A stretch of 64,000 nt of DNA, taken from Abyssibacter profundi (GTDB taxonomy: Bacteria > Pseudomonadota > Gammaproteobacteria > Nevskiales > OUC007). Both the position numbers and the translations under genes were made by a program. This document shows, piece after piece, positions 44,188 to 51,714 of the stretch. Location of the stretch: the NCBI RefSeq assembly GCF_003151135.1, contig NZ_QEQK01000001.1, forward strand, positions 292,829 to 356,828. The letters run 5' to 3'. Position 1 is the stretch's first letter, and each line of letters begins with the position of its first letter. The notes beneath the pieces were generated by a model. The model saw only the letters and a program-made list of their open reading frames with translations. It was not told the origin of the DNA and searched no databases.

Positions 44188-45717
44188 GTGGCCAATCACG
44201 CTTCCATCACGCTGTCGCGGCGTTCCGTTCTCAAGTCCATGTTCATCGGCGCGGCGGCGGCCAGTTCGCCCCAGGTGCTGATCGGCCGTGCGCAGGCCCA
44301 GATGGCCTCCGAACTCCCGCTACCCGTCGGTCCGCTGGCCAATATTCCGGATGTGGAACACAAAACGCTCACCGCCGGCGCCATCGACGGGGTGGATGAT
44401 GAAGTCTTCGCGCCGCCCGGTTTCGATGTGCGCTGCGTCGCGCGCGAAGGGCTCAATCCGCTCACCGGTGAGCCCGCCCCCTTCGGCTATGAATGGCACC
44501 TGGACCCCGACGGCGGAGCGGTGTACCCCGCGGCCGACGATGGCGGCTGGGTCTATGCCTCCAATTCCGAGGACACGCCAGGCGGCGTGGGCGCGCTGCG
44601 CTTTGATGCCGACGGCAACCTGATCGACGCCTATTCCATCCTGGAAGGCACCCGGAACAACTGCGCCGGCGGCCAGACACCCTGGGGAACCTGGCTGTCC
44701 TGCGAGGAGACCACCGGCGGGCAGGTCCACGAGTGCGATCCCTTTGGCTCGGCCGCCACGGCCGTGCGCAAGCCCGCGCTGGGCTCCTTCCCGCATGAGG
44801 CGGTGGCCATCGACCCGATTCATCATGCCTGTTACATGACCGAGGACGGCGGTAACCAGCGCTTCTGGCGCTTTGTGTCGGATGAAAGCGACCTCAGTGA
44901 CGACAATGGCGTGACCCGTATGGGGTTGGAGTCCGGCACGCTGCAGGTGCTGAGCATCCAAGGCTTCGAAGACGGCGGCTATCCCGAGGCCGCCGATGCC
45001 CGCAGCCCGCAGCCGGTAACCTGGGAGACCGTGGACATCGACACCTCCGGCCGAGTGCTGTTCCCGACCTTCCAGAACGACGAGACCACCCAGGGCACGC
45101 GTTTCGCGGGTGGCGAGGGGATCTGGTACTACGAATTTCCCGAGGCCCTGCGACAAACCCCAGCAGGTGGCAGTGTCCCGACACGGGGCGTGATGTTTTT
45201 CGCTACGAAGGGCGACAACCGCGTCTGGGCTTATGACATCGAGAACCAGCTGATCGAGATCATCTACGACAACGACAACATGCAGATGGAGACCGGCTTC
45301 GACCAGGTCGACAATGTCGTGGTCAGCCCCTCCGGCGATGTGCTCGTCGCCGAAGATGGTGCCTTAATGCGTCTGGTCGTCGTTGTGCCCAACGGTCAGG
45401 CCAAACTGCTGATGCAGATCACCAAGGGCGGTTCGGAAATCACCGGGCCGGCGTTCACGCCGGATGGTTCGCGCCTGTACTTCAGCAGCCAGCGCGGCCC
45501 CAGCGGGGCCGACGGCAGCGGCACCGGCGGCGCCACGTTCGAAATCACGATCCCCGAGGAATATCGCACCGCTCCCGTCGCCTCCACGCCGGATGGCGAG
45601 ACCCCGGACACCGATCGCCCGCCCACCGGCAGCGCCGGGGCCCTCACCGCAGCCACTGTCGCCGGCGCGGGTATCGCGGCACTGGCCAACCGCGCGCTGC
45701 GGCCCGCAGACGAGTAG
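44188..45717 (+). CDS. PhoX/DUF839-like Tat-exported phosphatase
   Basis: 509 residues from a GTG. A twin-arginine signal (SRRSVLKSM) is followed by a long beta-propeller-like region with conserved Tyr/Asn/Trp motifs (FGYEWHLDPDGG, WLSCEETTGG, FPHEAVAID, MTEDGGNQRFWRFV) of the PhoX/DUF839 family. Those are calcium/iron-dependent phosphatases. A C-terminal hydrophobic segment (GALTAATVAGAGIAALA) preceded by a Pro/Thr linker may anchor it. It may serve phosphate scavenging, but no pho box is visible. Confidence 0.85.
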   Translation: MANHASITLSRRSVLKSMFIGAAAASSPQVLIGRAQAQMASELPLPVGPLANIPDVEHKTLTAGAIDGVDDEVFAPPGFDVRCVAREGLNPLTGEPAPFGYEWHLDPDGGAVYPAADDGGWVYASNSEDTPGGVGALRFDADGNLIDAYSILEGTRNNCAGGQTPWGTWLSCEETTGGQVHECDPFGSAATAVRKPALGSFPHEAVAIDPIHHACYMTEDGGNQRFWRFVSDESDLSDDNGVTRMGLESGTLQVLSIQGFEDGGYPEAADARSPQPVTWETVDIDTSGRVLFPTFQNDETTQGTRFAGGEGIWYYEFPEALRQTPAGGSVPTRGVMFFATKGDNRVWAYDIENQLIEIIYDNDNMQMETGFDQVDNVVVSPSGDVLVAEDGALMRLVVVVPNGQAKLLMQITKGGSEITGPAFTPDGSRLYFSSQRGPSGADGSGTGGATFEITIPEEYRTAPVASTPDGETPDTDRPPTGSAGALTAATVAGAGIAALANRALRPADE

Positions 45718-45774
45718 CGCAGGAGTCGGCTCATCCAGCCGATGCGTCGACCTATGTTCAGACCGTCTGGAATC

Positions 45775-45808
45775 GGCGGCGCTGGGTCTGGGACGCCCCA
45801 GCGCCGCC
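45775..45808. terminator. Long hairpin between convergent phoX-like and glycosidase genes
   Basis: 12-bp perfect stem GGCGGCGCTGGG (45775-45786) with CCCAGCGCCGCC (45797-45808) and a 10-base loop. It lies in the 107-base gap between convergent genes. There is no U tract on either strand, so it may act as a 3'-end stabiliser instead. Confidence 0.45.
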
Positions 45809-45824
45809 ACACCGCGGACCGGGA

Positions 45825-47243
45825 TTACTCAGCCACGATGAGCAGGGCGTCGGAGACCGGTCGTTCGGCACCATCGGACGGCCGGTTCACCACCTGACCA
45901 CGCACCACCAGGGTGGACGAACCACCCCCATCCAGGTTCATGGCATCGGTCGCCCCCAGATGCTGCATGACCCGTGCTGCATCGCGCAGCGGCAGCCCCA
46001 CACTCCAGTCCGGCTGGCGGCCATCACAGACGACCAGCAGCCACCGACCGCTGGCGGTGCGGCCCACCAGCGTGCGTGGGTTGGGGCCATCGACCCAGGT
46101 CAGGCCAAAGAACGGATTGTCGGGATGGCGAAAGCCGCCCTGCGCATCGGTGAGCGCAACCGCGCCATCCCGGAGCAGACCGGGACCGCCGTTGAGCAGG
46201 TGCTCTCCCGAGGACAATTCGGCTGATTCACCCTCCAGCTTCAACTCGACATCCAGCTGCAGAGGCTGGGCTGTGGCCAGCATCGCCTCCAATTCGGCCA
46301 CCCGGGCGCCGGTCGCGACGACGACACGGCCCTGCGCAGGGATGGCGCCACCCGGTGTGCGTGTGGACAGTAGCTGACCGTCCTGCCCCAACACGGCTTC
46401 GAGTCCATCGACGGGGGCCGTGACCTGCCCCCAATGCGGGGTATACACGACCAGTTCATCGGCGTCGGTGCAGGTCACATCATGGCGCGCCGCTTCGGTG
46501 GGGCTGTCGCCACCAACACCACCGCAGTTGCGGATTGCACCCGGCACACGGTTCAGCCCGTCGACTAGCGCCCGCGCCGATCCCGCCTGCAACGCCAGCG
46601 TGGTGGATGTGCGCGGAAAACGAAGCTGATGGCCCGTGGTGTCGAACAGCAAGGCCTCGCGTGAACCGACGGCCTCGGAGATCAGCTGACCGCTGAGGGC
46701 GGTCACACCGGCCGGGTCGCCGGCCATCCCGTCGTCGCCCATCTGTGCCGCCGCATCGCCGGTCCCACCCGGCCCCACAACAAAGAAACCGGCATTCATC
46801 GCCGCCAGCGCGCCCCGGCTGTTCGCCATTTGCGAGGTGGTCGCCTTGCCGGCGATCTGACCCTGGGCCAGCGCCGGCTCCAGCCGGCCCTTGAACACCG
46901 CGGGGTCCAGCTCCAGCACATGGAAGACATAAGGCCCGCTGACAAACACCGAAGCCAACGAACCGCCGCCAAACTGAACCGACTGCCGAATCTGTTCGCA
47001 GGGTAGCGGGAGTGGTTCCACGCTGGGCGAACCGCGGATGATGCGATGCAGCCGAACACCCGGCGCCAACAGGCAGTCCTCCCGAACTTCGGAGAGCATC
47101 CACCCCACCGGCAACGGGTCGTCGTTGAGTTCTGATGCCCAACCGGTCGGGGCCGGCGTTTCGGTGACACGAGGTGGCGCATCCTCGTCCGTGCAGCCAG
47201 TCACCAGCAGCACCGCCGCGACAGCCACCATCAGCCGCGCCAT
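45825..47243 (-). CDS. Phosphodiester glycosidase (NAGPA/DUF2233-like) lipoprotein
   Basis: 472 residues from 47243, where a lipoprotein signal (ARLMVAVAAVLLVTGC) begins. Family hallmarks are NAGFFVVG (centre), LVVCDGRQPDWSVGLPL and AMNLDGGGSSTLVVRG near the end. Such enzymes remove alpha-N-acetylglucosamine from phosphodiesters; the substrate in bacteria is usually a capsule or teichoic-like polymer. The open frame extends to 47582, but those codons lack family similarity. Confidence 0.8.
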   Translation of the reverse strand: MARLMVAVAAVLLVTGCTDEDAPPRVTETPAPTGWASELNDDPLPVGWMLSEVREDCLLAPGVRLHRIIRGSPSVEPLPLPCEQIRQSVQFGGGSLASVFVSGPYVFHVLELDPAVFKGRLEPALAQGQIAGKATTSQMANSRGALAAMNAGFFVVGPGGTGDAAAQMGDDGMAGDPAGVTALSGQLISEAVGSREALLFDTTGHQLRFPRTSTTLALQAGSARALVDGLNRVPGAIRNCGGVGGDSPTEAARHDVTCTDADELVVYTPHWGQVTAPVDGLEAVLGQDGQLLSTRTPGGAIPAQGRVVVATGARVAELEAMLATAQPLQLDVELKLEGESAELSSGEHLLNGGPGLLRDGAVALTDAQGGFRHPDNPFFGLTWVDGPNPRTLVGRTASGRWLLVVCDGRQPDWSVGLPLRDAARVMQHLGATDAMNLDGGGSSTLVVRGQVVNRPSDGAERPVSDALLIVAE

Positions 47244-47439
47244 CCCGACCACTGCTGATCCAGGCTTGGAGCGTGCCGGGGGCCTGAAACCCGCCTCGAG
47301 ACAGGGCACGCTCGTCCTCACGAGCTGGGTCATTAGACGCGGCCCGAGACCATTACCGCGCCCACGCCCACTCCAAGCGCGATTGAGCCAGCCATGACAC
47401 ACCATGATCGAGCACCCCACGCAGTTGCCGACACGCAGG

Positions 47440-48048
47440 CTAACCGCCCTCGGTGACAGCCTGGTGACCTGTGGATGCCTCGTCATTCGAGGCCTGCCCC
47501 AGTGCCGCGCGAGCCTGTTCGTAGGACAGCCCGGCCAGCCCCGCACGAGACAGCGAAGCACCCAGCGAATGCCCCAGCGCAAAACTCAGCACGCGTTTGT
47601 AATAAGACCGCTCGCGCGCGAACTCGGGCAAGGCGTCTTCGACCTGGGCCGCCTGGCGCAACCGGGTATCAAAATCGGCACGCGCCTCGTCCAGTTGCTG
47701 CATGAAGGCCACGTCAGTGGAGGCAGCATCGGAGAGCGCCAGCGTCCAGGTCATATCGTTCTGCAGTACGCACCGCCCAATGAAAACACCGGCCACCGCC
47801 TCGCTCCAGTGCTCCGGGCCCAACATCGACAACCAGAACTTGTCCGGTTTGCGATAGAGAAAATAGGTCCGGCCAGCCACCGGGCGAAACCCGAACTGGC
47901 TCCCGAGAACGAAGAGCGAGGTGAACAACTCGGCCGACACCTGCTCGACCGCCTTGGCCGGCGCTGCCAGCCATTGGCCACGGTGCCGCGACAAATCGGC
48001 GAGCACGGGAACCAGTCCCTTGCCCTGGGGGTTGGGGTGCTTGGGCAT
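47440..48048 (-). CDS. DUF2452-like protein
   Basis: 202 residues with a conserved middle block (AGRTYFLYRKPDKFWLSMLGPEHW ... RCVLQNDMTWTL) similar to the DUF2452 domain, also found in human C1orf50, of unknown function. The conserved opening is NPQGKGLVPVL. No signal peptide. The C-terminal 40 residues look disordered. Divergent from the FecR-type gene. Confidence 0.6.
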   Translation of the reverse strand: MPKHPNPQGKGLVPVLADLSRHRGQWLAAPAKAVEQVSAELFTSLFVLGSQFGFRPVAGRTYFLYRKPDKFWLSMLGPEHWSEAVAGVFIGRCVLQNDMTWTLALSDAASTDVAFMQQLDEARADFDTRLRQAAQVEDALPEFARERSYYKRVLSFALGHSLGASLSRAGLAGLSYEQARAALGQASNDEASTGHQAVTEGG

Positions 48049-48233
48049 GTCAGAAGAGCTGATTGCGATGCCACCAGCCTACGCTGCCGGGTGATCGTGG
48101 TCAGCCCGTGCAAAGCACGCGCAATGTCCTGGGGCTACGCAGACTGGCGTGCTGCACGGGCATGACCGACCATGTGTGCCCCGACTCCAAACGAGCTCTC
48201 ATGACCCAGAAGCGCCTGACCCGAGGAATGACG

Positions 48234-49274
48234 ATGCGAGCCCTGGCCTGGCTTCTGCTTGGTCTGACCAGCAGCTTGGCGATCGCCGCGCCCCGCTTTG
48301 ACCCGCAACTCGTCCCCTTCGAGCAGGCGGGTGAATACGACTACACCGTGCGCCCTGGCGATTCGCTGGGCAGCATTGTGATGCAGCAGTACCCGGATCA
48401 GCGCGGGCACTGGCAAGACATGATGCGAGCCATCTTCACCGTCAACCGAGAACAGTTTGTCGGCACCGAGCACCGCCTGCCGGTCGGGACCACGCTGGCG
48501 CTGCCTGCCGTGGCCCAGCCAACGCCGGCGCCTGTGCCTGCGCCGACACCACCGGCGCCGCTGTACACAGCCGGCAGCGTGGTGAGTCTGGAAGGGACGG
48601 ACGCGCAAGCCCTGCGTAATGACCGGCCGGCCCGCGCACTGGACCGCGGCGCAGCGGTCCACGTGGAAGACACAATTGCGACCGGCGAAGACAGTCAGGC
48701 CGTCGTCCGGCTCGTGGACGGACGCCTGCTGGTCGTCCGCGAATCCAGCGAGCTCACGATTAACAGCCTGGATGTGGACGCGCGCGGCAATGTCCGCAAG
48801 TCCTTGCTCACACTGGCCCGCGGCGGTCTACGTTGGGTTAGCAACCTCATCCAGCGGGACCCCACCGCAGACCCAGATGAAGCGCAGCCCGCGAATGACG
48901 CCGAGGCGCCCACCAACTATCAGTTGCGGACGCCGACGTCCGTTATCGGCATCCGCGGTACCGACTTTGCGGCGCAGCTTTGCCTGCCGCCCAGTTGCCA
49001 GCGTCCGCCCTCGGACGAAGGCACCGTGGTGGGGCTGCTGGACGGAGCCGTGGGCCTGAGCAACGATGCCGCCGCCAATGTGGAACTGGCCCCAGGCGAT
49101 GTGTTTCTGGTCAGCGACCCAACCACACCACCCGTTTCCCGGCCCGACCTAGCCGCGTTCGTTTTTGGTGATGCGGCGCAGGGCAAGATGGTGACCCGCT
49201 GCATCGGATCCCCCACCAAACAGCGCCTGCACCGCTGCAGCCAGACCTATGAGCGGCCCGCAGACGCGCCCTGA
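48234..49274 (+). CDS. LysM-FecR-domain exported protein
   Basis: 346 residues from 48234, chosen because CGAGGA precedes it by six bases and the signal peptide MRALAWLLLGLTSSLAIAA starts there (ATGs at 48201 and 48228 are alternatives). A LysM-like motif (about 30-85: YTVRPGDSLGSIVMQQY) precedes a Pro-rich linker and a FecR domain (about 115-290: ALDRGAAVHVEDTIATGEDSQ ... TPTSVIGIRGTDF). It probably binds peptidoglycan or glycans; there is no associated FecI sigma. Confidence 0.78.
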   Translation: MRALAWLLLGLTSSLAIAAPRFDPQLVPFEQAGEYDYTVRPGDSLGSIVMQQYPDQRGHWQDMMRAIFTVNREQFVGTEHRLPVGTTLALPAVAQPTPAPVPAPTPPAPLYTAGSVVSLEGTDAQALRNDRPARALDRGAAVHVEDTIATGEDSQAVVRLVDGRLLVVRESSELTINSLDVDARGNVRKSLLTLARGGLRWVSNLIQRDPTADPDEAQPANDAEAPTNYQLRTPTSVIGIRGTDFAAQLCLPPSCQRPPSDEGTVVGLLDGAVGLSNDAAANVELAPGDVFLVSDPTTPPVSRPDLAAFVFGDAAQGKMVTRCIGSPTKQRLHRCSQTYERPADAP

Positions 49275-49281
49275 TCCCGAC

Positions 49282-50697
49282 CTACCAGACCCCGTTCGTT
49301 ACCCGCAGCACGTAGAAACCGCTGTAGCCGTCGGTGTACCAGATCTCCTTGCGCTCCGGTGCAAAGGCCGGGCTGGACATGGCCCAGTTACTGGCCTCGA
49401 ACACCGGGGTGATCCGGGGATTCACCGGCGCGTTGAAATAGGCGATTTCCTTGGGATTGGCCGGGTCGCGGATATCGAATACGCGAAGACCCGACACAAT
49501 CATGCTGCAGGCCACGATATCCGGATTCACGCGCGTGGGGATATTGCAGTAATGCCCGGCATACCCCTGCACCGGTAATTGCGCACCGGGATCACCGGCG
49601 ATTTCGTCCCGGTTTTCCGGTTCATGCACCTCCAGGCGCAGGTCGGACACGATCACCGGCTGGGTTTCATCGGAGATGTCGATGATGCGTCCGGCCCCGA
49701 CCACGTCGCCATGCGCGGCCACGCCGCCATCCGGCGAATCGGCGGAGTACTCGTCGATCTCGATGACGTACTCGCGGCCATCCCGGGTGAACGGAATCGC
49801 GTTTTGCGGAATCGTCAGGTTGGGCCAGGTGATGTTGGCGACCTCGTAAACCTGAGGGTCTTCGGCACGCGCCTGGATCTCGGAGACATCCAGAATCAGC
49901 ATGCCCTGGCCGTCTCCCGAGGCGATGTAGGCGCGGTTGCCATCATTGCTGATGGACAGGCCATGCGAGTAGTACGGCCCGGTCCACAGCCGTGTCGGCA
50001 CCAGGGGATTGGTGATGTCCAGAGCCACCAGCGTGGGTGTCCCGGGGTTGGCCGAGTAGAAGGTTCGACCGTCCGGCGCCAACCCGCTCTCGTGCCCCAG
50101 GTTGCCGACCAGCGCTGAGGAGCGCAGCACCGGATTGCGGCAGTCCTCGGAGATATCGTAGACGTCGACATTGCCCGGATAAAAACCCGGATTGCCCGTC
50201 ACCGCCGCCAGCACGCCTGCCTGCTGCGAGACCACCAGCGATTCGTGCGGGGTCAGCATGGCCGGTGTCAGCAGCCGGGTGACCAACTGCGGATTGCTGG
50301 GGTCCGACAAATCCATGACGTTGACACCCGCCTCTGCATCCAGCGCATTGGTGGGGTATAGCAGCGTCGAATCGTAGTAGGCGCATTCATTGCCCTGGCC
50401 GTCGACGTAGCGCTCAACCTTGAAACCGCCGACGGTGCCGATGGCGTTGGGCACCAGATAGCTGCCGACCACCTCCATGTTGCAGCGGAATCCCTCGGCC
50501 GCGCGCCCTTCGGCGTGATCTTCGGAACTCACCCTCCCCTGCATGCCGGTCTCGGGCACCGAGCCGGGGCCACAGGCGGCCTTGGGCACCGGCCCCTGCT
50601 GGGCGACCGGCGAGGAAGGTGAAGAGTCGCTGCCGCTACAAGCCATCAGCGAACATGCGACCAGCACACCACAGCTGGCAGATAGTAGTGTTCTCAC
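49282..50697 (-). CDS. LVIVD-repeat lipoprotein
   Basis: 471 residues from a GTG at 50697, fixed by GAGGAG seven bases upstream and the lipobox signal (LSASCGVLVACSLMAC). The body has four or more LVIVD-type repeats (GVNVMDLSDPSNPQLV, NVDVYDISEDCRNPV, LVALDITNPLVPT, LRVFDIRDPANPKEI), a propeller fold. Extracytoplasmic; function unknown. It ends 8 bases from the convergent FecR gene. Confidence 0.82.
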   Translation of the reverse strand: MRTLLSASCGVLVACSLMACSGSDSSPSSPVAQQGPVPKAACGPGSVPETGMQGRVSSEDHAEGRAAEGFRCNMEVVGSYLVPNAIGTVGGFKVERYVDGQGNECAYYDSTLLYPTNALDAEAGVNVMDLSDPSNPQLVTRLLTPAMLTPHESLVVSQQAGVLAAVTGNPGFYPGNVDVYDISEDCRNPVLRSSALVGNLGHESGLAPDGRTFYSANPGTPTLVALDITNPLVPTRLWTGPYYSHGLSISNDGNRAYIASGDGQGMLILDVSEIQARAEDPQVYEVANITWPNLTIPQNAIPFTRDGREYVIEIDEYSADSPDGGVAAHGDVVGAGRIIDISDETQPVIVSDLRLEVHEPENRDEIAGDPGAQLPVQGYAGHYCNIPTRVNPDIVACSMIVSGLRVFDIRDPANPKEIAYFNAPVNPRITPVFEASNWAMSSPAFAPERKEIWYTDGYSGFYVLRVTNGVW

Positions 50698-50735
50698 GGG
50701 CAGTCTCCTCAGTGCCGCTTGTTGTGGCACAACAA

Positions 50736-51005
50736 TAGGGAAACACTGACCTATTTGCACCGCCAAGTTGCTGCCTGCAAACAGGCCAGGCAAGGCGCGA
50801 GGAGCGAAGTTTGGTCATTCCAAATAAACGACGAGCAACGCTGTCTGGCCTGTTTGCAGGCGCAATCCAGACGGAACGGGCCGGTTTTCCCGCGATCCTG
50901 CGTTGTCGTTCGCTGACTTGGAATAACCAAGCGGCACTCACTCCGCCTGGGCTCGCGGGAAAACCGGTTCCGTCTTGGTGGCGCAAATAGGTCAGTGTTT
51001 CCCTA
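50736..51005. mobile_element. 270-bp MITE-like inverted-repeat element, copy 1
   Basis: Non-coding element with terminal inverted repeats of about 31 bases, 29 of them identical between ends; the ends read TAGGGAAACACTGACC and, inverted, the same. Internal arms also pair (CTGCCTGCAAACAGGCC with GGCCTGTTTGCAGGCG; CGGTTTTCCCGCGA with CTCGCGGGAAAACCGG). The outer TA on both sides is compatible with a TA target duplication. No transposase is present, so it would be moved in trans. A second copy is at 59806-59967. Confidence 0.75.
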
Positions 51006-51045
51006 GTCGAGGAAACGGCCCGGCGGCGCCCAGTGGTGGTCGCAA

Positions 51046-51714
51046 TCAGCCCGGCGGCCGCGCGGACTCCAGCATTTTTAGCATGATCCGGATGCCGGCA
51101 ATCTCTCTGGATTGCTCGAGGACGATATTCGCCGCCACTCTCCTCACGGCGTGAATTCTGGCATGTCTGGCGGCAAATTGGGCCATCGGCAGCCCGCCCT
51201 CGTGATGCGCCTGCATGAGTTCGAGAAAGCGGCGATCGCGCTCCAGCCCATGCAGGTCGTTCAGCGCGGCCAGCGCCTGGGGCGTGGCCAGCCCGGGCAT
51301 TCCGGTCGGTGAGGCCTCACAATCGAGCAGATATTGCCGCAGCGCCGGGCCAGGCGGCTCGTCGCCCAGCAGCATCCAGTTCATGCTGGTTTCGGGCGGC
51401 AGAAACGACTGGTTCCACAACCGCAGCCAGCCGCGCATCTCGCCCAATTCCAGTAGCTGTGTGCCGATGATATTGCGCGCCAGACCGGTAATCGCCGTCG
51501 AGTCGCTCCGCGTCATCATCTGGGCCATTTGCACCGCCTGCTGATGGTGCAGGCTCATCGATTGGGCAAAGCCGATATCCACCGCGCTCGGTGTCGCCGC
51601 GGCCAGCGCCGACTGTGCCTGCGCCTGCCGCTGCCAATGATGCAACGCCAGCCCGGTGGTGATCATGGCTAGCAGCAGCATGGCTGGCGTAATCGCCTTG
51701 GCCCAACGCCCCAT
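51046..51714 (-). CDS. DUF305-family membrane-anchored protein
   Basis: 222 residues from the ATG at 51714, whose bases overlap the kinase stop (TGATG). An N-terminal anchor (AITPAMLLLAMITTGLAL) precedes a helical DUF305 domain with FAQSMSLHHQQAVQMAQMM and the second half LMQAHHEGGLPMAQFAA; the paired histidines and methionines suggest copper or another metal bound in a ferritin-like bundle. Coupled to the Ser/Thr kinase gene. Confidence 0.85.
   Translation of the reverse strand: MGRWAKAITPAMLLLAMITTGLALHHWQRQAQAQSALAAATPSAVDIGFAQSMSLHHQQAVQMAQMMTRSDSTAITGLARNIIGTQLLELGEMRGWLRLWNQSFLPPETSMNWMLLGDEPPGPALRQYLLDCEASPTGMPGLATPQALAALNDLHGLERDRRFLELMQAHHEGGLPMAQFAARHARIHAVRRVAANIVLEQSREIAGIRIMLKMLESARPPG

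Noticed and set aside
45825-47582. 585-residue form of the phosphodiester glycosidase
   Set aside because: The first 113 codons are arginine- and tryptophan-rich without family similarity; the lipoprotein signal at 47243 is the natural start.
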